A DNA stretch of 64,000 nucleotides from Modestobacter versicolor (GTDB taxonomy: Bacteria > Actinomycetota > Actinomycetes > Mycobacteriales > Geodermatophilaceae): the NCBI RefSeq assembly GCF_014195485.1, contig NZ_JACIBU010000001.1, positions 2,666,001-2,730,000 of the forward strand. Direction: 5' to 3'. Positions 7,612 through 18,420 of the stretch are shown piece after piece. Under the pieces are notes generated by a model that made no database searches, was not told the origin of the DNA, and saw only the letters and a program-made list of their open reading frames with translations. Position numbers and translations under genes: made by a program. Each line of letters begins with the position of its first letter. Positions within the stretch are counted from its first letter, which is position 1.

Positions 7612-8979
7612 ATGACCGAATGGCTGCTCCTCCTGGCGGCCGTGCTGTTGACCGCTCTCACGGGGTTCTTCGTCGCGGCCGAGTTCTCCCTCACCACCGT
7701 CGACCGGGGCAAGGCCGAAGAGGCCGCCCGGGCCGGCGACACCGGTGCCGAGGGCGTGGTGAAGGCCCTGCGCGGGCTGTCCACCCAGCTCTCGGCCGCC
7801 CAGCTGGGGATCACCCTCACCACCCTGGTGGTCGGGTTCCTCGCCGAGCCGGCGCTCGGCGGGCTGCTGGAGCCGGTGCTCGAGGGCGTCGGCCTGCCCG
7901 AGAGCACCAGCACGCCGATCGCGATCGCGCTGGCCATCTTCCTGGCCACCTACCTGCAGATGATCCTCGGCGAGCTCGGCCCGAAGAACCTGGCGATCGC
8001 CCGGCCGCTGCGCGTCGCCTCGCTCATCGCGCCCGGCATGCGGGCGTTCACCACGCTGACCGGCCCGGTGGTCCGCAGCCTGCAGCGGCTGGCCAACGCG
8101 ATCGTGCGCCGGCTGGGCTTCGAGCCGCGCGAGGAGCTGGACGACACCCGCGACGCCGAGGGCCTGGCCGCGGTCGCCCGCCGCTCGGCCGAGGAGGGCG
8201 ACCTCTCCCCCGTCGCCGCGCGGCTGCTCAGCCGCTCGCTCGGGCTGCGGGAGAAGTTCGCCACCGACGTGATGACCCCGCGGACCCGGCTGTGGACGCT
8301 GAGCTCCGCGGCGACCGCCGCCGACGTGATCGACGCGGCGATCCGGTCCGGGTACTCGCGGTTCCCGGTGTACGGCGCCGACCTGGACGAGGTCACCGGC
8401 GTGGTGCACGTGAAGAACGCGGTCGCCGTCCCGGAGGAGGAGCGGCTGCAGCGCACCGCCGGCGAGCTGGCCGAACCGGTGCTCGCCGTCCCCTCCTCGC
8501 TGCACCTGGACCCGCTGCTGGACCTGCTCCGCGACCAGGGGCTGCAACTGGCCCTGGTGGTCGACGAGTGGGGCGCGACGCACGGCATCGTGTCCCTCGA
8601 GGACATCGTCGAGGAGCTGGTCGGGGAGATCACCGACGAGACCGACCGGCCGCTGCGCCAGCTGCGCCGCGACGGCGAGGACTGGCTGCTGTCCGGGCTG
8701 CTCCGCCCCGACGAGGTGCGCGAGCGCACCGGGATCCCGGTCCCGGAGGGCCGCTACGAGACCGTCGCCGGGTTCGTGATCGAGCGGCTTGCCCGGCTGC
8801 CCGCCGAGGGCGACACGGTCGAGGTCGAGGGCTGGCGGTTCACCGTGGCCGGCGTGGAGGGTCGCCGGGTCTCCCGGCTGCGGTCCGCGCCGCTGCCGGC
8901 CGAGCCGGGCACCGAGGACGACGGGCCGCTCACCGACGCCCCGGTCGCGACGCCCGAGCGGGAGGTGGCGCAGGCATGA
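7612..8979 (+). CDS. Hemolysin-family CNNM/CBS-pair transporter protein (CorC/HlyC type), first of pair
   Basis: 455 residues. The N-terminal CNNM (DUF21) membrane domain has about four hydrophobic segments in residues 1-145, including GFFVAAEFSL, AQLGITLTTL and ILGELGPKNLA. Two CBS motifs follow (VMTPRTRL; YSRFPVYG; LVVDEWGATHGIVSLEDI). A C-terminal CorC_HlyC domain contains ETVAGFVIERL. The family is linked to Mg2+ or other divalent cation transport. Its stop overlaps the start of a paralogue (ATGA), so the two may be made in equal amounts and act together. Confidence 0.92.
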   Translation: MTEWLLLLAAVLLTALTGFFVAAEFSLTTVDRGKAEEAARAGDTGAEGVVKALRGLSTQLSAAQLGITLTTLVVGFLAEPALGGLLEPVLEGVGLPESTSTPIAIALAIFLATYLQMILGELGPKNLAIARPLRVASLIAPGMRAFTTLTGPVVRSLQRLANAIVRRLGFEPREELDDTRDAEGLAAVARRSAEEGDLSPVAARLLSRSLGLREKFATDVMTPRTRLWTLSSAATAADVIDAAIRSGYSRFPVYGADLDEVTGVVHVKNAVAVPEEERLQRTAGELAEPVLAVPSSLHLDPLLDLLRDQGLQLALVVDEWGATHGIVSLEDIVEELVGEITDETDRPLRQLRRDGEDWLLSGLLRPDEVRERTGIPVPEGRYETVAGFVIERLARLPAEGDTVEVEGWRFTVAGVEGRRVSRLRSAPLPAEPGTEDDGPLTDAPVATPEREVAQA

Positions 8980-10055
8980 GCGACTCGCTGAGCCTGCTCG
9001 TGCTGGTCGCCCTGCTGCTGGGCAACGCGTTCTTCGTCGCCGCCGAGTTCGCGCTGGTCAGCGCCCGGGCCGACCAGATCGAGCCGCGGGCCGCGGCCGG
9101 GTCGGTGCGCGCGCAGAAGACGCTGGCCGCGATGCGCAACGTGTCGCAGATGATGGCCGGCGCGCAGCTGGGCATCACGCTGTGCTCGCTCGGGCTCGGC
9201 GCGATCGGCGAGCCGGCCGTCGCGCACCTGATCGAGGCCCCGCTGCACGCCGCGGGCGTGCCCGACCAGCTGCTGCACCCGATCGCCCTGGTGATCGCGC
9301 TGGCGCTGGTCACCGTGCTGCACATGGTGCTGGGCGAGATGGTGCCCAAGAACATCACCATCGCCGGGCCCAGCCGGGCGGCGATCGCACTGGGCCCGCC
9401 GCTGGCCCTGATGGTGCGGCTGCTCAAGCCGTTCATCTGGTTCTTCAACGTCACCGCCAACGCCTTCGTGCGGCTGTTCGGCGTGACGCCGACCGACGAG
9501 GTGTCGGCGAGCTTCGACGAGGGCGAGATCCGGTCGATGATCTCCCAGTCCCGCAAGGAGGGGCTGCTGGGCGACGAGGTCAGCGAGCTGGCGACCGGGG
9601 CGCTCACCTTCGAGCAGCACGACGTCCGCTCGGTGCTGCTGGAGCCCGGCTCGCTGGTCACCGTGCCCCGCAGCTCCACCCCGCGGCAGCTGGAGGCGGT
9701 CGTCGCCGAGCACGGCTACAGCCGGTACCCGGTGCGCTCGGAGGACGGCGCGCTGACCGGCTACGTGCACGTCAAGGACGTGCTGGGCAGCGGACCGACG
9801 TCCCGGGACCAGCGGGTGCCCGACCAGGCGGTCAAGGCGTTCGTGCAGGTGTCGCCCGACGAGCCGCTGCCGGAGGTGCTGCAGGAGATGCGGCGGTCGG
9901 GGTCGCACCTGGGCCTGGTGAGCGCCGGTGACCGGGTGCTCGGGCTGGTGGCGCTGGAGGACGTGCTGGAGCAGCTGATCGGCGACGTCCGGGGCGCGGA
10001 CGTGGCCGACGAGCCGACCGGCCAGCAGGCGGGGGCCGGCGCAGGGGGAAGATGA
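8976..10055 (+). CDS. Hemolysin-family CNNM/CBS-pair protein, second of pair
   Basis: 359 residues. It has the same architecture as its upstream partner: a CNNM membrane domain (NAFFVAAEFALVSA, GAQLGITLCSLGLG, HMVLGEMVPKN) and a CBS pair (YSRYPVRS, GLVALEDVLEQLIGDV). It ends after the CBS pair and has no CorC_HlyC tail, unlike the first protein. This asymmetric tandem arrangement is common in Actinobacteria and may form a heteromeric transporter, which is inference. The next gene begins 4 nt after its stop, so a three-gene operon with the peptidase is possible. Confidence 0.92.
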   Translation: MSDSLSLLVLVALLLGNAFFVAAEFALVSARADQIEPRAAAGSVRAQKTLAAMRNVSQMMAGAQLGITLCSLGLGAIGEPAVAHLIEAPLHAAGVPDQLLHPIALVIALALVTVLHMVLGEMVPKNITIAGPSRAAIALGPPLALMVRLLKPFIWFFNVTANAFVRLFGVTPTDEVSASFDEGEIRSMISQSRKEGLLGDEVSELATGALTFEQHDVRSVLLEPGSLVTVPRSSTPRQLEAVVAEHGYSRYPVRSEDGALTGYVHVKDVLGSGPTSRDQRVPDQAVKAFVQVSPDEPLPEVLQEMRRSGSHLGLVSAGDRVLGLVALEDVLEQLIGDVRGADVADEPTGQQAGAGAGGR

Positions 10056-10059
10056 GCCG

Positions 10060-11862
10060 GTGACTGCCGAGCCGACGCAGACCAGCTCCCCCGCCCTCCC
10101 GCCGGAGGTGACCGCCCGGTGGCAGGCGCGCTTCCGCGCCCCGCGGGTCAGCCTGCCGGACTGGGCCGAGGACGCCCCGCAGCGCAACCTGTACTCCTCC
10201 GACGTCAGCGGCGTCGTCGAGCAGTACGCCTGGGACCGGGACACCGACACCCACCGGCAGGTCACCGACCGCCCCAACGGCACGCTCGCGGCCACGCTGT
10301 CGCCCGACGGCGAGACGATCTGGTGGTTCGCCGACACCGACGGCGACGAGTTCGGCGTCTGGATGACCCAGCCGTTCGCCGGCGGCCCGGACACCGTGGC
10401 GCTGCCGGACGTCGGGCCGGCCTACCCCGCCGGGCTGGAGATCGGCCACCGCGTCGTCCTCGCCGGCCGGTCCACCGACGACGGCAGCGAGCTGTGGATC
10501 TCCCCGGTCGGCGGCACCGCGTCGGTGTTCTACCGCACCGCCGACACCGCCTCGGTCGACGCGCTCTCGCGGGACGACTCGCTGCTGGTGTTCTCGCACT
10601 CCGAGCACGGCGACCCCCGCTACCCGGCGCTGCGGGTGCTGCGCACCGACGGCCTGGGGCTGGTCGCCGACAAGTGGGACGGCGAGGGCCGCGGCCTGCA
10701 CGCGCTCAGCTTCGCCCCGGTGGCCGGTGACCAGCGGCTGCTGGTCGGCCACGAGCGCCGCGGCCGCGAGGAGCTGCTGATCTGGGACGTCGTCGCCGAC
10801 ACCGAGACCGAGCTGGTGCTCGACCTGCCCGGCGACGTCACGGCCGGCTGGTACCCCGACGGCACCGCGCTGCTGGTCGGGCACGACACCGCCGCGCGCA
10901 GCGAGCTGTACCGCTACGACCTGGTCACCGGCACGCTGGAGCGGCTGGACACCCCGCGGGGCGTCGTCCGGGGCGCCAGTGCCCGGCCCGACGGCACCGT
11001 CGAGCTGGCCTGGTCCTCGTCGGAGCGGCCGCCGGTGATCCGCCGGGCCGACGGCCCCGTCGTGCTGGCCGCGCCGGGCGACGAGCCGCCGGCCGCCCAC
11101 CCGGTCGAGGACCGCTGGGTGCCCGGCCCCGGGGGCGACGTGCACGCGCTGCTGGTGCGGCCGGCCGGGGAGGTCCCGTACGCCACGGCGTTCCTGGTGC
11201 ACGGCGGCCCGGAGGCCCAGGACGACGACTCGTACCGGGCTCGGCGGGCGGCCTACGTGGACGCCGGCTACGCCGTGGTGCACGTGAACTACCGCGGGTC
11301 GACCGGCTACGGCAGCGAGTGGCGCGACGCGCTCACCGGCCGGCCGGGGCTCACCGAGCTCGAGGACGTCGCGGCGGTGTACGACGCGCTGGTCGCCGAG
11401 GGCGTCGTCGACCCGGCCCGGGCGCTGCTGTCCGGCGGCTCGTGGGGCGGCTTCCTCACCCTGCTGGGGCTCGGCACGCAGCCGGAGCGCTGGGCGGCAG
11501 GCATCGCCGAGGTGCCGGTGGCGGACTACCTGGCCGCCTACGAGGACGAGATGGAGGGCCTGCGGGCCTACGACCGGGCGCTGTTCGGCGGCTCCCCCGA
11601 CGAGGTGCACGACGTCTACGTGCGCTCCTCGCCGCTGACCTACGTCGACGCGGTGGCCGCGCCGGTGCTGGTCGTCGCCGGGGCGAACGACCCCCGCTGC
11701 CCGATCCGGCAGATCGACAACTACCTGGCCGCGCTCGGCGAGCGGGGCAAGGCGCACGAGGTCTACCGCTTCGACGCCGGTCACGGGTCGCTGGTGGTGG
11801 AGGAGACGATCCGCCAGGTCGAGGTCGCGCTGTCCTTCGCGCTGCGGCACGTCCGCCCGTAG
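10060..11862 (+). CDS. S9 family prolyl oligopeptidase-type serine peptidase
   Basis: 600 residues, starting at the GTG at 10060. The N-terminal two thirds look like a beta-propeller with repeated blade-like segments (for example TLSPDGETIWWFADTDGDEFG). The C-terminal alpha/beta hydrolase domain carries GGSWGGF with nucleophile Ser461, GANDPR with Asp544 and DAGHGS with His575, so the triad is complete. No signal peptide is seen, so it probably degrades peptides in the cytoplasm. It follows the CNNM pair by 4 nt. Confidence 0.92.
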   Translation: MTAEPTQTSSPALPPEVTARWQARFRAPRVSLPDWAEDAPQRNLYSSDVSGVVEQYAWDRDTDTHRQVTDRPNGTLAATLSPDGETIWWFADTDGDEFGVWMTQPFAGGPDTVALPDVGPAYPAGLEIGHRVVLAGRSTDDGSELWISPVGGTASVFYRTADTASVDALSRDDSLLVFSHSEHGDPRYPALRVLRTDGLGLVADKWDGEGRGLHALSFAPVAGDQRLLVGHERRGREELLIWDVVADTETELVLDLPGDVTAGWYPDGTALLVGHDTAARSELYRYDLVTGTLERLDTPRGVVRGASARPDGTVELAWSSSERPPVIRRADGPVVLAAPGDEPPAAHPVEDRWVPGPGGDVHALLVRPAGEVPYATAFLVHGGPEAQDDDSYRARRAAYVDAGYAVVHVNYRGSTGYGSEWRDALTGRPGLTELEDVAAVYDALVAEGVVDPARALLSGGSWGGFLTLLGLGTQPERWAAGIAEVPVADYLAAYEDEMEGLRAYDRALFGGSPDEVHDVYVRSSPLTYVDAVAAPVLVVAGANDPRCPIRQIDNYLAALGERGKAHEVYRFDAGHGSLVVEETIRQVEVALSFALRHVRP

Positions 11863-11914
11863 CGCCGGCGGCCGGGTGTGTCCCAGTGCACACCCGGCCG
11901 TGACCGCCTCGTGA

Positions 11915-11960
11915 TCGACACCGGGTGCCACGGGCTCTAGGTTCGGTTAGGCAAGCCTTT
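11915..11960 (+). promoter_or_regulatory. Promoter with DtxR/IdeR-type iron box
   Basis: A -35 element TCGACA (11915-11920) and a -10 element TAGGTT (11938-11943) are 17 bp apart. A 19-bp site TTCGGTTAGGCAAGCCTTT at 11942-11960 matches the DtxR/IdeR consensus at 14 of 19 positions by eye and overlaps the -10 and expected start point. The downstream genes encode an iron-siderophore importer, so Fe2+-dependent repression is the natural reading. Confidence 0.75.
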
Positions 11961-12039
11961 CCTCAGTGTGAGAGGCTGCCGACGCCTCACCCCGACCCCG
12001 CCCGCACCCGGGCGCGGAGGGCAGATCTGGAAGGACACC

Positions 12040-13068
12040 ATGCGCCGCGCACCGCGCCTCGTCGCGCTCACCTCCGCCGCCCTGCTGGCCGGCGCGCTCT
12101 CCGCCTGCGGCTCGGACTCCTCGTCCGCCGCGGCCGACTCCGAGGGCTCCGGCGACTCCGGCTCGGTCACGATCGAGCACGCCTTCGGGACGACGACGAT
12201 CGAGGGCGAGCCCGAGCGCGTGGCCACGGTGAACTGGGCCAACCACGAGGTGCCGCTGGCCCTCGGCGTCGTCCCCGTCGGCATGGCCGCGGCCAACTTC
12301 GGCGACGACGACGGCAACGGCCTGCTGCCCTGGGTCGAGGAGCGCCTCACGGAGCTCGACGCCGAGACCCCGGTGCTGTTCGACGAGACCGACGGCATCG
12401 ACTTCGAGGCCGTCGCGGACACCGACCCCGACGTCATCCTGGCCGCCTACTCGGGCCTGACCCAGGAGGACTACGACACCCTCAGCGAGATCGCCCCGGT
12501 CGTCGCCTACCCCGAGGCGCCGTGGGCGACCGGGTGGCGTGACGTCATCGAGGTCAACGCCGCCGGCATGGGCATGGCCACCGAGGGCGAGGAGCTCGTC
12601 GCCGAGATCGAGCAGGAGATCGCCGACACCGTCGCGGCCAGCCCCGAGCTCGAGGGCAAGTCGGCGATGTTCATGACCCACGTCGACACCACCGACCTCA
12701 GCGAGGTCAGCTTCTACACGCCGTTCGACACCCGCGCCGCGTTCTTCGAGGACATGGGGCTCACCACCCCGGCCAGCGTGCAGGAGGCCTCCAGCGACCC
12801 CGAGGCGTTCTCCGGCACCGTCAGCGCCGAGCAGGTCGACGCGTTCAACGACGTCGACGTGATCGTCACCTACGGCGACCAGGCGCTGATCGACGCGCTG
12901 AACGCCGACCCGCTGCTCTCGCAGATCCCCGCCGTCCGCAACGGGGCGGTCGTCCTGCTGCCGGACACCCCGCTGGGCACCGCCGCCAACCCCACCCCGC
13001 TGGCGATCTCCTGGGTGCTCGAGGACTACGTCGGGATGCTCGCCGAGGCCGCCGCCAAGGCGTCGTGA
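12040..13068 (+). CDS. Iron-siderophore ABC transporter substrate-binding lipoprotein
   Basis: 342 residues from the ATG at 12040, preceded by AAGGA. A lipoprotein signal peptide ends in the lipobox LSAC with Cys23; a short Ser/Gly/Asp-rich linker follows. The body is a class III periplasmic-binding fold of the FepB/FhuD type, with TIEGEPERVATVNW near the N-terminus and NGAVVLLPDTPLG near the end. It captures a ferric siderophore outside the membrane and passes it to the two permeases. Its stop overlaps the first permease start (GTGA). The siderophore cannot be predicted, and no biosynthesis genes are nearby. Confidence 0.92.
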   Translation: MRRAPRLVALTSAALLAGALSACGSDSSSAAADSEGSGDSGSVTIEHAFGTTTIEGEPERVATVNWANHEVPLALGVVPVGMAAANFGDDDGNGLLPWVEERLTELDAETPVLFDETDGIDFEAVADTDPDVILAAYSGLTQEDYDTLSEIAPVVAYPEAPWATGWRDVIEVNAAGMGMATEGEELVAEIEQEIADTVAASPELEGKSAMFMTHVDTTDLSEVSFYTPFDTRAAFFEDMGLTTPASVQEASSDPEAFSGTVSAEQVDAFNDVDVIVTYGDQALIDALNADPLLSQIPAVRNGAVVLLPDTPLGTAANPTPLAISWVLEDYVGMLAEAAAKAS

Positions 13069-14108
13069 CCTCGGTCGTCTCCCCACCGGCCCCGGACACC
13101 GCCCCCGCGCGGCGTCCGGGGTCGGTCCGGTTCGCCTGGCTGCTGGTCGTCACCGCCGTCCTGGTGCTGCTGCTGGCCACCTCGGTCGCGATCGGCTCCC
13201 GCGAGGTCGGCTGGTCCGACATCGTCGCCGCGCTGGGCGGCTCGGCCGAGGGGCTCGACCAGGCCGCCGTGGCCAAGCGGATCCCCCGCACCCTGCTGGC
13301 CGTGGTCGTCGGTGCCGCCCTCGGGCTCTCCGGCGCGGTGATGCAGGGCGTCACCCGCAACCCGCTGGCCGACCCGGGTGTCCTGGGCATCAACATGGGC
13401 GCCTCGCTGGCCGTCGTCGTCGGCCTCGCCTGGTTCGGGCTGTTCTCGGCGACCAGCATCATCTGGACGGCGATCGCCGGTGCCGCCGTCGCCGCGGTGT
13501 TCGTCTACGCCGTCGGGTCACTCGGCCGCGGCGGCGCCACCCCGCTCAAGCTCGCGCTGGCCGGGGCCGCCACGTCCGCCGCGCTCACCTCGTTCATCAC
13601 CGCGGTCGCGCTGCCGCGTGGCGACATCGCCGGCAACGTGCAGTCCTGGCAGGTCGGCGGGGTCGGTGGCGCGGGCTACGAGAGCATCCGGCAGGTGCTG
13701 CCGTTCCTCGTCGTCGGCTTCGTGCTCAGCCTGCTGTCGGCCCGCAGCCTCAACTCGCTGGCGCTCGGCGACGAGCTCGCCGCGGGCCTCGGCGAGCGGG
13801 TCGTGCTGGTCCGCGGCGTCGCGGCCGGCGGGGCAGTCCTGCTCTGCGGCGCGGCCACCGCCGTCGCCGGCCCCATCGGCTTCGTCGGCCTCGTCGTCCC
13901 GCACCTGTGCCGGCTGCTGGTGGGCGTCGACCACCGGTGGCTGCTGCCCTTCTCCGCCCTCACCGGCGCCTGCCTGCTGGTCGCCGCCGACGTGCTCGGC
14001 CGGATCGTGGCCCGGCCCAGCGAGATCGACGTCGGCATCATCACCGCGCTGATCGGGGCGCCGTTCTTCATGGCCATCGTCCGCCGGCAGAAGGTCCGCG
14101 AGCTGTGA
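13065..14108 (+). CDS. FecCD-family iron-siderophore permease, first subunit
   Basis: 347-residue integral membrane protein with about nine to ten hydrophobic segments. FecCD hallmarks include RIPRTLLAVVVGAALGLSG, MQGVTRNPLADPGVLGI, GPIGFVGLVVPH and the C-terminal IGAPFF. It begins with a GTG that overlaps the binding-protein stop and itself overlaps the second permease start (GTGA). The subunits should be translationally coupled and form a heterodimeric channel for a ferric siderophore. The DtxR-type box upstream of the operon implies induction under iron limitation. Confidence 0.93.
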   Translation: MTSVVSPPAPDTAPARRPGSVRFAWLLVVTAVLVLLLATSVAIGSREVGWSDIVAALGGSAEGLDQAAVAKRIPRTLLAVVVGAALGLSGAVMQGVTRNPLADPGVLGINMGASLAVVVGLAWFGLFSATSIIWTAIAGAAVAAVFVYAVGSLGRGGATPLKLALAGAATSAALTSFITAVALPRGDIAGNVQSWQVGGVGGAGYESIRQVLPFLVVGFVLSLLSARSLNSLALGDELAAGLGERVVLVRGVAAGGAVLLCGAATAVAGPIGFVGLVVPHLCRLLVGVDHRWLLPFSALTGACLLVAADVLGRIVARPSEIDVGIITALIGAPFFMAIVRRQKVREL

Positions 14109-15157
14109 GCGCCGGGCTCGTCGCCGCGCCGTCCGCGGTCGAGGCCGTCGCCCGCGGTCGCGTCCGCCGCGCCTCCCGCCGGCGCCTGGTCGTGCTGGTG
14201 CTCGCCGTCCTGGTGGTCGCGCTGTACGCCGTCACGCTGATGGTCGGCCGCACGTTCTACCCGCCCGGCGACGTCCTGCGGGTCGTGCTGGGCCAGGACG
14301 TCGCGGGTGCGTCGTTCACCGTGGGCCGGCTGCGGCTCCCCCGCGCCACCCTCGCGGTCGTCGCCGGGCTGAGCTTCGGCCTGTCCGGCGTCACCTTCCA
14401 GACCATGCTGCGCAACCCGCTGGCCAGCCCCGACGTGATCGGCATCAGCACCGGCGCGAGCGCCGCGGCGGCCGTCGCGATCGTGGTGCTTGGCCTGGGC
14501 GGGACGGCGGTCTCCGCGTTCGCGATCGTGGCCGGCCTCGTGGTGGCGCTGGTGATCTACCTGCTGGCCTACAAGGACGGCGGCGCGGGCACCCGGTTCA
14601 TCCTGATCGGGATCGGCATGGCGGCGATGCTGCACAGCGTCATCGCCTACGTGCTGTCCCGCGCCGGCCAGTGGGACCTGCAGGAGGCCAGCCGCTGGCT
14701 GAGCGGCAGCCTCAACGGCGTCACCTGGGAGCGCGTGCTGCCGGCGCTGGTCGTGCTGGTGCTGCTGGGCCCGGTGCTGCTGGCGCTGACCCGCGACCTG
14801 GGCGCCGTGCAGCTGGGCGACGACACCGCGGCCGCCCTGGGGGTGCGGGTCGAGCGGACCCGGGTCGCCGCGCTGGTCGCCGCGGTCGCGATCATCGCCT
14901 TCGCCACCGCCGCCTGCGGGCCGATCGCCTTCGTCGCGTTCCTCGCCGGGCCCATCGCGGCGCGCATCGTGGGCCCGAACGGCTCGCTGCTGGTCCCGGC
15001 TGCGCTGGTCGGTGCCGTGCTGGTGCTGGTCGCCGACCTCTGCGGCCAGTACGCCTTCGGCACCCGCTTCCCGGTGGGCGTCATCACCGGCGTGCTGGGC
15101 GCCCCGTACCTGATCTACCTGATCGCCCGCACCAACCGCGCCGGGGGCTCGCTGTGA
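14105..15157 (+). CDS. FecCD-family iron-siderophore permease, second subunit
   Basis: 350 residues from the GTG at 14105, overlapping the first permease stop. An N-terminal basic segment RVRRASRRR precedes the first membrane helix. Family motifs are RLRLPRATLAVVAGLSFGLSG, LRNPLASPDVIGIS, GPIAFVAFLAGPIA and GVLGAPYLIYLI. It pairs with the preceding permease. The ATPase gene starts 34 nt downstream, still in the same transcription unit. Confidence 0.93.
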   Translation: MSAGLVAAPSAVEAVARGRVRRASRRRLVVLVLAVLVVALYAVTLMVGRTFYPPGDVLRVVLGQDVAGASFTVGRLRLPRATLAVVAGLSFGLSGVTFQTMLRNPLASPDVIGISTGASAAAAVAIVVLGLGGTAVSAFAIVAGLVVALVIYLLAYKDGGAGTRFILIGIGMAAMLHSVIAYVLSRAGQWDLQEASRWLSGSLNGVTWERVLPALVVLVLLGPVLLALTRDLGAVQLGDDTAAALGVRVERTRVAALVAAVAIIAFATAACGPIAFVAFLAGPIAARIVGPNGSLLVPAALVGAVLVLVADLCGQYAFGTRFPVGVITGVLGAPYLIYLIARTNRAGGSL

Positions 15158-15191
15158 GCGCGGCCCCCCGCGGAAGCGAACGGAGAGCACT

Positions 15192-16016
15192 GTGACCACC
15201 GACCACTCCCTCCGGGCCGAGGGGCTCACCCTCGGCTACGGCGAGCGCACGGTCATCGACGGCCTGGACCTCGTCGTGCCGCCGGGCCGGATCACCGCGA
15301 TCGTCGGGGCCAACGCCTGCGGGAAGTCGACGCTGCTCCGCTCGATGACCCGGTTGCTGGCGCCGCGCGACGGCCGGGTGCTCCTGGACGGCAAGGCCGT
15401 GCACCGGCTGCCGGCCAAGGAGCTCGCCCGCACGCTGGGCCTGCTGCCGCAGTCGCCGATCGCGCCGGAGGGCATCACCGTGGCCGACCTCGTCGGCCGC
15501 GGGCGGCACCCGCACCAGAGCGTGTTCTCCCGCTGGCGCACCGAGGACGACGTCGCGGTCGCCGCGGCCCTGGAGGCGACCCAGACGACCGAGCTCGCCG
15601 ACCGCTCGGTCGACGAGCTGTCCGGCGGGCAGCGCCAGCGGGTCTGGATCGCGATGGCGCTGGCCCAGCAGACCGACCTGCTGCTGCTGGACGAGCCGAC
15701 GACGTTCCTCGACGTCAGCCACCAGATCGAGGTGCTCGACCTGCTGACCGACCTCAACCACTCGCGCGGGACGACGGTCGTGATGGTCCTGCACGACCTA
15801 AACATGGCCGCCCGCTACGCCGACCACCTGGTGGCCATGGCGGACGGGCGGGTGCACGCCACCGGGGAGCCGGCGGACGTGCTCACCGAGGAGTGCGTGC
15901 GGGCGGTGTTCGGCCTGGAGAGCCGGGTCGTCGTGGACCCGATCTCCGGCCGGCCGCTGATGCTGCCGATCGGCCGCCACCACGCCGCGGCGCCGGCCGG
16001 GACGCCGGCGGGCTGA
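15192..16016 (+). CDS. Iron-siderophore ABC transporter ATPase (FecE/FepC-like)
   Basis: 274-residue cytoplasmic ATPase starting at a GTG preceded by a purine-rich GGAGAG. It has Walker A GANACGKST, signature LSGGQRQR, Walker B LLLLDEPTTFLD and the switch histidine in VLHDLNMAARYADH. It energises uptake through the two FecCD subunits and is the last gene of the iron-regulated operon. Its stop codon sits in the loop of a strong hairpin (16003-16027), which probably terminates both this operon and the convergent asd-lysC operon. Confidence 0.94.
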   Translation: MTTDHSLRAEGLTLGYGERTVIDGLDLVVPPGRITAIVGANACGKSTLLRSMTRLLAPRDGRVLLDGKAVHRLPAKELARTLGLLPQSPIAPEGITVADLVGRGRHPHQSVFSRWRTEDDVAVAAALEATQTTELADRSVDELSGGQRQRVWIAMALAQQTDLLLLDEPTTFLDVSHQIEVLDLLTDLNHSRGTTVVMVLHDLNMAARYADHLVAMADGRVHATGEPADVLTEECVRAVFGLESRVVVDPISGRPLMLPIGRHHAAAPAGTPAG

Positions 16017-16027
16017 GCCCGCCGGCG
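16003..16027. terminator. Bidirectional hairpin centred on a stop codon
   Basis: GCCGGCGGGC (16004-16013) and GCCCGCCGGC (16017-16026) form a 10-bp stem, extendable by one pair, with the ATPase stop TGA as a 3-nt loop. It lies between convergent genes; asd ends at 16029. No T-run follows, as is usual for high-GC actinobacteria. Confidence 0.7.
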
Positions 16028-16028
16028 G

Positions 16029-18322
<2,294 letters not shown>

Positions 18323-18420
18323 GGGTCCAGGCTACCGGCGCCGACCAGCCCAGCTGCGCCAGGAGGCGGACGGCGCGCACCGGGGTGTGCAGCGCGCTGC
18401 CGAGGCGATTGGATCACCGG

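Noticed and set aside
12040-16016. Siderophore biosynthesis cluster
   Set aside because: Only uptake genes are present; no NRPS or NIS-type synthetase lies in the window.
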